Of a stretch of DNA of 50,842 bases, positions 6,232-13,651 are shown piece after piece. The notes beneath the pieces are model-generated. The model saw only the letters and a list, made by a program, of their open reading frames with translations, was not told where the DNA came from and did no database searches. Source of the stretch: JAWABC01 sp043810595 (lineage in GTDB: Archaea > Nanobdellota > Nanobdellia > SCGC-AAA011-G17 > VGLX01); assembly GCA_043810595.1 (NCBI GenBank), contig JBDRNX010000037.1:1-50842 (forward strand). Reading direction: 5' to 3'. A program made the translations under genes and the position numbers. The first letter of the stretch is position 1, and the number at the start of each line of letters is the position of its first letter.

Positions 6232-6753
6232 ATGTTGAGGTACACTAAGGTGTTTGTTTTCTTGTTGTTCTCCCTTCTCATACCTGTCTTTGTTTTTTCT
6301 CAGCAGCCAACGGACAAGATGAAGGTCTGTATTAGTATTGAAGACCGCACTCCCGAGAAGAAGTTTCAGGCGAATCTCAAGGACTGGTTTACAAAAGGCC
6401 TGGTTGATACGGGCAGGTACGTAATCACCAAAGAGAGGAAAGAAGCACAGTATCAAATGACTTTAACCTTAGACAAAGCCAGTTTTTATGTGCTTCGGAA
6501 TCTTCCTTACACCGGCGTATCCCTGAACGTTGTGGTAAGTGAGATAGACCCGAAGACCGGCAAGGCTTTGCCAACTGGTCCTCCCTACGTCGTTGTCCAA
6601 CACCAGAAGCATGATATCACTTTGGAGGAAGCTGTCAAGGAAGCTGTGAAACAAGCAGCGGATGCGTTGAGGCTGTTCCATTTTAAATTCCATTTCAAAA
6701 GGGTCAACCCTACTTCTCCTGCTAACCCATTAAGCAAATCCAAGGCGGCATAA
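6232..6753 (+). CDS. Exported CsgG-fold-like protein, 173 aa
   Basis: Signal peptide (VFVFLLFSLLIPVFVFS) cleaved before QQP. The mature part follows the strand/helix order of the CsgG periplasmic domain: a first strand and turn (VCISIEDRTPEKKF), a helix ending DTGRYVITKER, a strand with 'QYQMTLTLDKAS', then 'VSLNVVVSEIDPKTGKALP', similar in placing to CsgG 'NLRVVNVSTGE'. The C-terminus is a helix (EEAVKEAVKQAADALRLF). It lacks a lipobox and membrane hairpins, so it should be a soluble periplasmic relative. A role as accessory or plug of the secretion pore is inference. Two SD-like sequences precede ATG 6232. Confidence 0.6.
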   Translation: MLRYTKVFVFLLFSLLIPVFVFSQQPTDKMKVCISIEDRTPEKKFQANLKDWFTKGLVDTGRYVITKERKEAQYQMTLTLDKASFYVLRNLPYTGVSLNVVVSEIDPKTGKALPTGPPYVVVQHQKHDITLEEAVKEAVKQAADALRLFHFKFHFKRVNPTSPANPLSKSKAA

Positions 6754-6864
6754 CCTTCCTTCTGTTTGGGAGGTTCAAAACTTTGAAGAAAGGGGGTGAA
6801 TTAGTTTTACCATAGGGTAAAAGGGTTTAACTCAAAAAATCCAAAGAGACGGAGGTGTAAAGAG

Positions 6865-7263
6865 ATGAAGAAATTGTTTTTAGTTACAGTTGCGTTACTC
6901 GCTTTTGTTTCTGTGTTGGCATTTGTCCCCACGAATGCAAGAGCTGACTTCGGCCCCTGGGGTTTTGGGAATCCAACCTTTATCAACGGGAATTCGTTTA
7001 ATGGCCAGTACTACCTCGATAAGGCCAAGTCCACCAACGAGTATCAGGATGATCCCGTTAAGAGAATCGAGCGGATGATGAACAAGATGATGGACGACCT
7101 GAAGGCTATGATGGATGATCTAACCGACAGCATTGACAATTTAACCCTCAATTTTGATTACAACTTCAATTATATCATCCAATCGGGTAGCTACAACAGT
7201 GCAATCCTGCTCCCCGGTTCAGGCATGCTGGGTGGTTTCAACCCGAGCTGGGGTTTTGAGTAA
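6865..7263 (+). CDS. csgF: CsgF-like curli assembly factor
   Basis: Signal peptide to about residue 27 (NARA cleavage), then a segment that lines up with the conserved N-terminus of CsgF: NPTF-x3-N-x3-NGQYYLDKAKSTNEYQDD against the family pattern NP(N)F-GG-x-NG-x2-LL-x2-A-x3-N. In the known system this N-terminus inserts into the CsgG pore and the rest anchors the nucleator at the surface. The middle (residues 60-95) is a Met/Asp-rich helix (MMNKMMDDLKAMMDDL) and the C-terminus is Gly-rich. Length (132 aa) fits the family (about 138). It directly precedes csgG, the usual order. The unusual part is the Met-rich helix. Confidence 0.82.
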   Translation: MKKLFLVTVALLAFVSVLAFVPTNARADFGPWGFGNPTFINGNSFNGQYYLDKAKSTNEYQDDPVKRIERMMNKMMDDLKAMMDDLTDSIDNLTLNFDYNFNYIIQSGSYNSAILLPGSGMLGGFNPSWGFE

Positions 7264-7286
7264 GCCCGTGATTGAGTAAGCCCGTG
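7258..7286 (+). repeat. Short tandem duplication at the csgF stop
   Basis: gagtaagcccgtga is present twice in tandem, at 7258-7271 and about 7274-7287, the first copy containing the csgF stop codon. A TGAGT...ACTCA hairpin can form just after it, before the csgG SD. Confidence 0.7.
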
Positions 7287-7335
7287 AGAGGCACTCAGTC
7301 AGAAAAAATTTGATATTAAAGGAGGTAGGAAAGAG

Positions 7336-8259
7336 ATGAAGAAAACCTTGTTCAATCTAAGTCTGTTCGTTGTTGTCGTGCCTCTCATTCTTGGGTGTGC
7401 AGCCACATCCAAGAATTTAGACGGGAGGTACAAGTATGAGGGGGCAGTTCCAAACTGGACAGGCGCTTCTGAGAATCTGAAAAAGTTGCCTGCACCTAGC
7501 GAGAAGATTGTCGTAGCAGTTTGGAAGCTGCCTGATGAGACGGGTCAACATCGTCGTAGCGTAAACGCCACGGATTTGAGTAAGGCCGTGACGCAGGGCG
7601 GTGTCCATATGTTGATCAATGCCCTGCTGAAATCTAAGTGGTTTGAAGTAGTTGAGAGGGAGTCTTGGAGTAACCTTTATCAGGAGCTGAAGATCAGGGA
7701 AGAGATGCAGCGCCAAGGTGCAAAGGTCAACGGGGGTGTTGTCGGCCTGAAAGTGCCCAGGTTCATGATTACAGGTGCCATAACGGAATATGAGCATCAA
7801 CCATTCTCCGCTGGTGCTGGTGCAGGCTACCGTGGCTTCGGGCTAAGTGCTCGTGCGAAAATCAGCTCTGTCACAACGGATTTGCGCCTGACAGATCTTA
7901 ACACTGGTGTTGTCCTTGATGCAGTTAGCGTCTACAAACGCATCGCCTCTGAGGAAGTGGACTTCTCAATCTTCCGGTTTTTGAAGATTGACAAGTTGTT
8001 GGAAGTTGAGACTGGTTTCACTACCAACGAACCCACTCAGGCTTGCGTGAGGGAAACCATCGAGAAGAGCGTCATTAATCTCATCACAAAATGCGTTAAT
8101 AGTGGGCTGTGGTCTCCCAAGAATCCGGATGACAAGAAGTTCTTCTCTGAACTGAAGCTTGAGTTTGATGAAATGGCCGCTGCTGAGAAGAAGGCCGAGG
8201 TTCAGGAAGAGAAGGTTCCGGTGCAGAAGATCGTTTTCGGCAAGGAAGTTTCTGATTAG
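7336..8259 (+). CDS. csgG: CsgG curli secretion channel lipoprotein
   Basis: CsgG forms the nonameric outer-membrane pore that exports curli subunits. Signal peptide with lipobox LILGC (Cys about residue 21). Family motifs in order: VAVWKLPDETGQ; SKWFEVVERESWSNL (a CsgG helix); 'KIREEMQRQG'; 'ITGAITEYEHQPFSAG' leading into the first membrane hairpin with GYRGFGLSARA; 'TTDLRLTDLNTGVVLDAVSV'; 'VDFSIFRFLKIDKLLEVETG'; 'TNEPTQACVRETIEKSV'; then a Gly-Leu-Trp end. It has a charged C-terminal extension of about 35 residues beyond the usual end (307 against about 277). The loop after DETGQ lacks the aromatic residues of the E. coli constriction. Follows csgF by 72 bases with its own aaaggaggt. Confidence 0.95.
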   Translation: MKKTLFNLSLFVVVVPLILGCAATSKNLDGRYKYEGAVPNWTGASENLKKLPAPSEKIVVAVWKLPDETGQHRRSVNATDLSKAVTQGGVHMLINALLKSKWFEVVERESWSNLYQELKIREEMQRQGAKVNGGVVGLKVPRFMITGAITEYEHQPFSAGAGAGYRGFGLSARAKISSVTTDLRLTDLNTGVVLDAVSVYKRIASEEVDFSIFRFLKIDKLLEVETGFTTNEPTQACVRETIEKSVINLITKCVNSGLWSPKNPDDKKFFSELKLEFDEMAAAEKKAEVQEEKVPVQKIVFGKEVSD

Positions 8260-8298
8260 TCAACCCTTAACCCTCTTTTGTAACTTAAGTTGTGGAAC

Positions 8299-8309
8299 AC
8301 GCGCGCTGG
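8299..8309 (+). repeat. Left arm of inverted repeat around curlin gene
   Basis: ACGCGCGCTGG here is exactly reverse complementary to 9130-9140. Weaker pairing extends outward (GGAA) and inward (GCTTGAGTT against GCTTGAATT). Together the arms enclose the whole curlin gene and its SD. GC-rich words such as this are rare in this AT-rich window. Confidence 0.75.
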
Positions 8310-8341
8310 CTTGGGCTTGAGTTATAGAAAGGAGACTTCTC

Positions 8342-8989
8342 ATGAAGAAGTTAGTGTTACTCAAAACGGTACTTATCCTTACCCTCGTGATGGCAACGTC
8401 GGCTTTTGCCATCGGTGGGCTGAACGTCAGTGGTATTGAGCAGGCAGGTCTCTACAACGAGGCCATCGTTAAACAGTTCAGCATTCACGGACTGAATGCG
8501 TCTAGGGTGGGTCAGTATGGGAAGTCCAACCTGGCCTACATCGATCAGATGGACAATTTCCTGGGCGCAAACCTTTCCGGTGTCCTCCAGGCTGGTCGCT
8601 ATAACGCCGCCTTCGTGGACCAGAATGCTTTCTTGGGGGTCAACCTTAACTGCATCCGGCAGTTTGGCAAGGCCAACCTCGCGAAAGTGTTCCAACTTGC
8701 CATCTTCGGACTGAATGCATCCAAGGTTGGGCAGTACGGATGGTACAATCTGGCGTTGGTGAAGCAGATTGCACTCTGCGGAATCAACCTCTCCAGCATC
8801 GATCAGGTGGGCGCGGGTAACTTCGCGAAAACGTTCCAACTTGCCATTAAGGGCCTGAACATTTCCGACGTCGAGCAAGTGGGATGCGGAAACGTTGCCC
8901 TTACGAAGCAGATAGCCCTCCACGGCGTGAACATCAGTTGCATCGGGCAGTACGGGGTTGGGAACTTCGCCCTTGTTTTCCAACACTAA
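8342..8989 (+). CDS. csgA: Curlin-repeat fibre subunit (eight repeats)
   Basis: Signal peptide (LLKTVLILTLVMATSAFA) cleaved before IGG. The mature protein is eight repeats of about 23 residues with the curlin core Q-x-G-x2-N-x-A-x3-Q: QAGLYNEAIVKQ, QYGKSNLAYIDQ, QAGRYNAAFVDQ, QFGKANLAKVFQ, QYGWYNLALVKQ, QVGAGNFAKTFQ, QVGCGNVALTKQ, QYGVGNFALVFQ. Each repeat should form one strand-turn-strand rung of an amyloid. E. coli CsgA has five repeats in 151 aa; this has eight in 215 aa and also four cysteines (in NCIRQ, LCGIN, GCGN, SCIGQ), absent from E. coli CsgA. It follows csgG and is exported by it. Fibre subunit rather than nucleator is inferred from repeat number. Confidence 0.92.
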   Translation: MKKLVLLKTVLILTLVMATSAFAIGGLNVSGIEQAGLYNEAIVKQFSIHGLNASRVGQYGKSNLAYIDQMDNFLGANLSGVLQAGRYNAAFVDQNAFLGVNLNCIRQFGKANLAKVFQLAIFGLNASKVGQYGWYNLALVKQIALCGINLSSIDQVGAGNFAKTFQLAIKGLNISDVEQVGCGNVALTKQIALHGVNISCIGQYGVGNFALVFQH

Positions 8990-9160
8990 GAGCTGCCTCT
9001 GACCATCATCTTGTTGGATCTATCGCGTTTCATTTCCAGCAAGATGGAACACATCCTCGTCGGGAAAATTCAAACCCTCATAAGGGTCTCTCGTCGGGGG
9101 ATCTCTGAGTTGTAAAATTCAAGCAATGTCCAGCGCGCGTTCCTATATTTTTCGTTAAGA
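8990..9160 (+). other. Structured 3' region of the curlin gene
   Basis: No gene seen. CATCTTGTTGG pairs with CCAGCAAGATG (about 9010-9055) with one G-U pair; ctcgtcggg occurs twice around a small ACCCT-CATA-AGGGT hairpin; CCAGCGCGCGT at 9130-9140 is the right arm of the inverted repeat whose left arm is at 8299. This may protect the abundant subunit mRNA from 3' decay or be a recombination structure. Confidence 0.5.
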
Positions 9161-9217
9161 GAGGATGGTTAGCTTATTCTTGCTTTCCATCCTCTTGCTT
9201 TCCATCCTTTTTTTTAT
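9161..9217 (+). terminator. Terminator with two alternative 3' arms
   Basis: GAGGATGG (9161-9168) pairs with CCATCCTC (9187-9194). The sequence cttgctttccatcct is then repeated, the second copy ending in a run of T. Only the second copy has the T-run, so the two arms could compete. Confidence 0.7.
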
Positions 9218-9270
9218 CTTCAAAACCTTGTAACTTCTAAAAAGTAACAACAAAAAGGAGGTTCATGCTT

Positions 9271-10389
9271 ATGAAGAAATCTTTTTGTTTTGTTGTAGGT
9301 TTTTTGCTCTTTCTCTTTTTTGCTTTTGCAAATGCGTTTGCTTTCACCGCCATCAATCCCAACGCTGACCGTATCTCTGTGGCTCCCGGTGAGACAAAAA
9401 CGGTGAAGGTGAATTTTACGGTGTTCTCTCAGACTCCTCAGACCGTCTCTTTCACCCCCATGCATGTTGCTGTGGACAGTAATGGCATGCTCTTGCATTC
9501 TGAGAATCTTGAGGAGGTTCTTCCTTCAAAGCCAAAAAGGTACTCGGGACTAAGCTTCGTTCAGAAGATTAACCCCGTAAAAACAGACGCACAGGGGAAG
9601 TGGGAAGAGGTTCCTGTAACAATCTCTGTACCAAAGGACGCTGTCCCAGGTGATTACCCTGTTGCTGTAATTACAAAACCTCTCAACCTCGCATCTTTAT
9701 TGATTATTGACGTAACTGGTAAGAACACTCCACCGCAAGGACAAATAAAGAATCCCAAGGTTGAGGTTGTCCAGAATAGAGTGACTGTTACAGCCGAGTA
9801 TGTAAACACATCTTCTCGGACTTCCCTCCCGGTTGTTGGTTGCTCAATAAAGAAAGATGGGCAGAGCTTGGGTGCGATGGAGCTTGAAATTTCCAACGCC
9901 ATGTATGATTTCATCTTGCCTTTGAACAGCAGGAATTTTAGTGGGAGTTTCCAGAGAAAGATGAACGTTGGCAATTACGAGTTTGAGTTCTTCTCCCTCA
10001 TCGATGATAAGATGGTAAAACACAACACCATGAAATTTAACCTAACCAGGGATGTATTCCTGCAGCAGGAAACCCTCTTTTCCATCGATGTGGTCAACCT
10101 GTCTTCCATCCACCTCTCTCTACCTTCTAGCACTTTCTTCGTTGGGGATTTAAATATTAGGAATTTGACCAAACAGAAAATCATCGTGAAATTTATGCCA
10201 ACGGACAGCTGGTTGAGGGTTGAGCATCCAGCGGTGGAGATCGAGCCTGAAAAAACAATCAAGACAAGGTTCAGTATCGAGACCCCTTCATTGTACAAGG
10301 ACACGATGAGATCCAAACTCCTTCTGATTCCTGATGCGGGGTCAGTTTTTGAGGTGAGCGTCAAAGTGAGTCCGTCCAAATTGAAGTAG
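9271..10389 (+). CDS. Secreted multi-Ig-like protein, DUF916-type
   Basis: Signal peptide (FCFVVGFLLFLFFAFANAFA) before FTAINPN. The N-terminal domain (about 27-130) reads ISVAPGETKTVKVNFTVF and ends with 'VPGDYPVAVITKPLN', the pattern of DUF916/WxL-interacting and related periplasmic Ig-like domains. A second beta domain follows (about 150-250), and the third (about 275-370) is an Ig-like fold (NLTKQKIIVKF, 'VEIEPEKTIKTRFSI', ending VSVKVS). The third domain resembles the N-terminal domain of the next protein, so the two are probably partners or duplicates. ATG 9271 fits the SD at 9253-9261 better than ATG 9265. Confidence 0.7.
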   Translation: MKKSFCFVVGFLLFLFFAFANAFAFTAINPNADRISVAPGETKTVKVNFTVFSQTPQTVSFTPMHVAVDSNGMLLHSENLEEVLPSKPKRYSGLSFVQKINPVKTDAQGKWEEVPVTISVPKDAVPGDYPVAVITKPLNLASLLIIDVTGKNTPPQGQIKNPKVEVVQNRVTVTAEYVNTSSRTSLPVVGCSIKKDGQSLGAMELEISNAMYDFILPLNSRNFSGSFQRKMNVGNYEFEFFSLIDDKMVKHNTMKFNLTRDVFLQQETLFSIDVVNLSSIHLSLPSSTFFVGDLNIRNLTKQKIIVKFMPTDSWLRVEHPAVEIEPEKTIKTRFSIETPSLYKDTMRSKLLLIPDAGSVFEVSVKVSPSKLK

Positions 10390-10650
10390 TTTCTTCCCGA
10401 TTGGGGGGGGCTGCACATGGTGAAAACGTTTCACCCCCAGAGCATATCACCCCTTGTTTCACCGGCAGCCCTCCTCCTTTTTCTGGAGGTTTTTATGAAA
10501 AAGTATAACTTGTTTATGATGTTTTTTTTAGTTTTTTTCATACTTTTTTTCCCTGGTTCTGCAGGCTGGAAGATAGCTATCATCGCTTTCATTTTCCTGC
10601 TGCCTTACCTAGTAAAACAGCTTTTGAAGAAAGGAGGTGGAAAAAATACG

Positions 10651-11493
10651 TTGGTTGAAATGTTTTTTTCTTTGTTTATTTTTTTGTTTGTTGTTTCTTG
10701 TGCGACAACGCAGCAACAGGTGGTTATGCCAACACCTACAGAAGGTACAACTAAGGTGAGATTTACTAAGATCGGTGTTGACGAAAAGCAGGCTCCTCCC
10801 CTTTCTTTTTTTCTCGTTCCCGAAACTTTAAATGTTGAGGTTCCTTACGAGAAGGATACACCTCTTTTTGTCAACTTTGTGAATTGCAAGGAAGAAGTTC
10901 TTATGGTTTCCGTAAATCCGCAAACAATTCCTGAATGGATTCGTATACACCCTGCTTTTCTGGTTAGGGCTTTGGAGATCAAGAGGGTTGATTTTACTCT
11001 TATGCCTTACAAGTCAAAAGATGTTCCCCAGGAGTTCTCGATAACCTTCAAGGCCAAAGAGTCAGTTAGGAATCTTAAGTTGACTGTCAAGGTTTCTAAA
11101 TCCGAAAAAGTAGATTCTTTGGGAAAGCAGGAAGTTCAGCCAGTTCCTCCGAAAGAGGTTGAGAAAAAACCCATCGAAGTTCCTAAGGTTAAGGATGTGG
11201 TCAGGCGCGTGTTATTTTCTGTTCACGTGGCCTCTTTCAAGAATAGGGAAGAGGCTTTGGATTTTGTGGACAGCATGCCTAACCTGGAGCCGAAGACTAG
11301 TGTGATCCTTTATGACCTCGGTAGTAAGGGTTTGTGGTATCGGGTCTTTGTGGGGCTTTACAACACCCATGAGACTGCATTGGGGGTTGCGAGACATTTT
11401 AAGGAATTCTTCGGCTGGGGCTATGCGCTACCCATACAGGTTTATGAGGATTCCTTCCTTAGGGGGAAGGTTAAGAAGCGGAAGCGTGAATGA
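10651..11493 (+). CDS. Lipoprotein with Ig-like and C-terminal SPOR domains
   Basis: From TTG 10651 the protein has a signal of about 20 residues with lipobox VVSC, a Pro/Thr linker, an Ig-like domain (EVPYEKDTPLFVNF to KLTVKVS) similar to the third domain of the preceding protein, a Pro/Lys linker and a C-terminal SPOR domain (FSVHVASFKNREEALDFV, 'LWYRVFVGLYNTHETA'). SPOR domains bind peptidoglycan bare of stem peptides. The expected place is the periplasmic face of an outer membrane, touching the cell wall. The frame is also open upstream: ATG 10495 with its own SD (tggaggt) would add two transmembrane helices. aaaggaggtgg at 10630-10640 favours the internal start, although the spacer is long (about 12). 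Confidence 0.78.
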   Translation: MVEMFFSLFIFLFVVSCATTQQQVVMPTPTEGTTKVRFTKIGVDEKQAPPLSFFLVPETLNVEVPYEKDTPLFVNFVNCKEEVLMVSVNPQTIPEWIRIHPAFLVRALEIKRVDFTLMPYKSKDVPQEFSITFKAKESVRNLKLTVKVSKSEKVDSLGKQEVQPVPPKEVEKKPIEVPKVKDVVRRVLFSVHVASFKNREEALDFVDSMPNLEPKTSVILYDLGSKGLWYRVFVGLYNTHETALGVARHFKEFFGWGYALPIQVYEDSFLRGKVKKRKRE

Positions 11494-11503
11494 GGAGGCT
11501 GTT

Positions 11504-11611
11504 ATGGCTGTTGTTTTTCTCTTTACAGTAGCTGTGGGTAAGTATTTCAAATGGAATCAGAGGTATTACCCTTCATTTAAGAAGAATGATGAGGAGGCTG
11601 ATAAGAATTAG
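11504..11611 (+). CDS. Single-pass membrane microprotein, 35 aa
   Basis: ATG 11504 follows tgaggaggct immediately after the SPOR stop. A short hydrophobic helix (VVFLFTVAVG) is followed by a charged tail rich in Lys/Asp/Glu. The gene runs up to the next hairpin. Probably coupled to the SPOR gene; function unknown. Confidence 0.5.
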   Translation: MAVVFLFTVAVGKYFKWNQRYYPSFKKNDEEADKN

Positions 11612-11692
11612 AGGGGCCTTCGGTCAGATAACGCGTCGCGCACCCACGCGTATCCTCGTTACTTTCACCTCCACCGGGGGCCCCTCTTTTTG
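11611..11692 (+). terminator. Nested hairpin terminator (outer 8 bp, inner ACGCGT)
   Basis: GAGGGGCC (11611-11618) pairs with GGCCCCTC (11679-11686), followed by tttttgc. In the loop, ATAACGCGT and ACGCGTAT form an inner hairpin. Same design as at 1.6 and 13.1 kb, but with a T-run. Bases 11693-11880 hold no gene I can support, only a few AT-rich runs including a long T tract. Confidence 0.7.
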
Positions 11693-11886
11693 CTTCAGGG
11701 GGATGCTGCAGAGCGAACCTCCTTTCTGGGGATTTACGGGAACCCTCAGTTTGAGAAGTGGCATCCCACCCCTGTTTTTTTCTCAAAATTTTTTTTACAG
11801 TATTAGCCACTGCAAAATATACTTTGTAGGAAATATATTTCAGAATTATTATTTTGAATTTATAACTGAAAGGGAAGGTGATAGCG

Positions 11887-12009
11887 ATGGTTGTTTTCAT
11901 ATGCCTGAATTGTGCTTTAGTTCATCGTATAGGCTCACTGAGTGATGTGGTCACTTGTGGTTGTGGCATGATTCTTTCTATCGATACTGCTAACTTGGAC
12001 TATGATTAG
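11887..12009 (+). CDS. Zinc-ribbon miniprotein, 40 aa
   Basis: ATG 11887 to TAG 12007-12009, with gaaagggaaggtgat just upstream. Four cysteines in the pattern C-x2-C-x15-C-x-C (ICLNCALVHR, then TCGCGM) suggest a minimal zinc knuckle. Too short for most gene callers. Function unknown. Confidence 0.5.
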   Translation: MVVFICLNCALVHRIGSLSDVVTCGCGMILSIDTANLDYD

Positions 12010-12031
12010 GCAGAGAAAGGAGGTGTAAAAG

Positions 12032-12673
12032 ATGAATAAGATGTTTTTTATTTTCCTAATTCTTTTTTCAACCCTCTCTGTTTACTCTGTTTGGGGTCAA
12101 GAAAGGTTCGAAGCGCCTATATGGAATGTAGGTGATGAATGGCAATATACCTTTAGTGAGTTTGGGAGGAGGGTTTTTGTAACGCATAAAGTTGTTAAGA
12201 TTACCGAAAACTTCTATTTTGTTGCGATGGGGGGGTTCAAAGGCTTACACGTCTATGATAAAAAGACTTTGAACATACGTTTTTATATAGATGAGGGTAA
12301 CAGAAAGCATGAGTTCAAGGATTCTTTGAGAAAACTTTTTGATTTTCCTATGTTTGTGGGAAAGAGTTGGAATGATGAATTCATTAAAAGGAATGAGTAT
12401 GCTGAGTTGAACATCACAATCTCTAACCACTTTAATGTCGAGGAGTTTGAAAAGAGAAACCAGTCTTTAGGCCTGTTCGACGTTTTGAGGGTTTATTGTA
12501 AGGAAACAGCCACAATAGATGATGATAAAGATAAAACCGTTACAAGGTGGCTGCGTTACTGGTATTCCCCTAAGGTAAAGAACCTCGTTAGGCAAGAAAT
12601 TGGAGAAAAATCCAATTTCGTATCTTCAAGTTCAAGGGAGATTGTTCTTCATCAGCATACCTTGAAAGAGTAA
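12032..12673 (+). CDS. Secreted beta-rich protein, 213 aa
   Basis: Signal peptide (FIFLILFSTLSVYSVWG) cleaved before QER. The mature N-terminus has the motif WNVGDEWQYTF, typical of exported beta-sandwich proteins of the DUF3108-like kind. A G7 tract lies within codons for MGGF. The rest is strand-rich with many aromatics; only one cysteine. SD aaaggaggtg before ATG 12032. Probably periplasmic or outer-membrane linked; no precise family. Confidence 0.6.
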   Translation: MNKMFFIFLILFSTLSVYSVWGQERFEAPIWNVGDEWQYTFSEFGRRVFVTHKVVKITENFYFVAMGGFKGLHVYDKKTLNIRFYIDEGNRKHEFKDSLRKLFDFPMFVGKSWNDEFIKRNEYAELNITISNHFNVEEFEKRNQSLGLFDVLRVYCKETATIDDDKDKTVTRWLRYWYSPKVKNLVRQEIGEKSNFVSSSSREIVLHQHTLKE

Positions 12674-12747
12674 TGTGTGTTATGCTGCGCTAAAATATCT
12701 TTAAATAAGAAGCTTAAGTTTTGAAAAAAGGATAAGGAGGTGGTTTG

Positions 12748-13044
12748 ATGAATAACGGAGAATTTATGATGAGATGGTTTATCAGCGTTTTTGGCATCAT
12801 AGCAAGTTTGTTTATGATGCTAGTAAATTCTGCTTTGATAGTGTATGTTGTCTGGCAAGCTGTTCATCTTAAGAGTTCAGACATCAGTCCGCTCGTGAGT
12901 TGGGTTACCTCCTCAGCGATTTCCATCCTCATAGCATATATGGTCTACAGTGCAAGTGTCAAGTTTTACACTTTTCTGAAGCGTCTTCCTCTTATTCGTC
13001 AGCATCTGAATAACGGCGGGACATTGGCTGATTTGAGTGAGTAG
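12748..13044 (+). CDS. Two-pass membrane protein, 98 aa
   Basis: Two transmembrane helices (about residues 10-35 and 50-70), with a short C-terminal cytoplasmic part (FLKRLPLIRQHLNNGG). ATG 12748 follows aaggaggtggtttg. Topology resembles a small holin- or anchor-like protein, but there is no further evidence for either. It precedes the coiled-coil gene. Confidence 0.6.
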   Translation: MNNGEFMMRWFISVFGIIASLFMMLVNSALIVYVVWQAVHLKSSDISPLVSWVTSSAISILIAYMVYSASVKFYTFLKRLPLIRQHLNNGGTLADLSE

Positions 13045-13070
13045 CCAAGTAAATGAGGGTGTTCGATAAT

Positions 13071-13142
13071 GAGAGGCTCCTGACCCTTGAGATTCAAAGG
13101 CGAGCCATACGCCTTTCCTCCTTGAACGGTTGGGGGCCTCTC
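13071..13142 (+). terminator. Nested hairpin between genes (GAGAGGC outer, AAAGGCG inner)
   Basis: GAGAGGC (13071-13077) pairs with GCCTCTC (13136-13142); inside, AAAGGCG (13096-13102) pairs perfectly with CGCCTTT (13110-13116). No T-run follows. It overlaps the upstream part of an open frame, which argues that the next gene starts later (13179). Confidence 0.55.
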
Positions 13143-13178
13143 TCAGTTTCAAATCTTTGTAGAAGGGTGGTGATATCC

Positions 13179-13601
13179 TTGTTGGTAGACAACGCTTTTT
13201 CTAAGCATAAAACCAGCGTCAAATGTGTTGAGGACAAACTCGAGGACCTTGCAGGTTTTGTTAGGAAAGTAAGAAGGCAAACTCTAAACAACGGCGGTGT
13301 AGGTCTACCTGAATTGAAGAACCTCGAGGAGAAGGTGCATAGTATCAAAAAATCCGTCCAGTTCCTTAAGGATACAGATATTTTTAGGGTTGCGATAACA
13401 ACCAAACTTACATCCGATGAAATTCTTAAAGAGGCGAAGGATCATAACGTATTGATAGTCTCACTTTTGAAGATCGGTTTTGTTAACAGGAAAGTGCAGT
13501 TTGTTGCTGACGGGTCATTTCAGAACCTAAAGGATTTTCTTGCTCGTATGAAAGATGTTGAGCGGGCTGAGGAGTTGAACCATATTGATGCTTCGAGATA
13601 A
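13179..13601 (+). CDS. Coiled-coil-like cytoplasmic protein, 140 aa
   Basis: I place the start at TTG 13179 because gaagggtggtgat lies just upstream. The frame is open back to ATG 13053 (182 aa), but that start has no SD and its first 40 codons coincide with the nested hairpin. The protein is mainly helical with heptad-like segments (LKNLEEKVHSIKKSVQFL) and a C-terminal alpha/beta part. No signal. Function unknown. Confidence 0.5.
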   Translation: MLVDNAFSKHKTSVKCVEDKLEDLAGFVRKVRRQTLNNGGVGLPELKNLEEKVHSIKKSVQFLKDTDIFRVAITTKLTSDEILKEAKDHNVLIVSLLKIGFVNRKVQFVADGSFQNLKDFLARMKDVERAEELNHIDASR

Positions 13602-13651
13602 TACTAAGATTTTTTTAACAAAAAGTTCTATAATCAAGGAGGTAAAAACGT

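Noticed and set aside
5697..6753. Calling one of the two exported proteins CsgE
   Set aside because: Size and place fit, but I could not find the conserved CsgE pattern, so only a CsgG-like fold is suggested.
8357..8986. Long open frame on the - strand across the fibre gene
   Set aside because: It mirrors the repeat pattern of the + strand gene, has no SD or TATA, and its protein has no recognisable features.
11586..11945. 119-codon open frame after the SPOR unit
   Set aside because: It runs through a strong nested terminator and AT-rich sequence; the 40-aa zinc-ribbon gene at 11887 in another frame has a better start.
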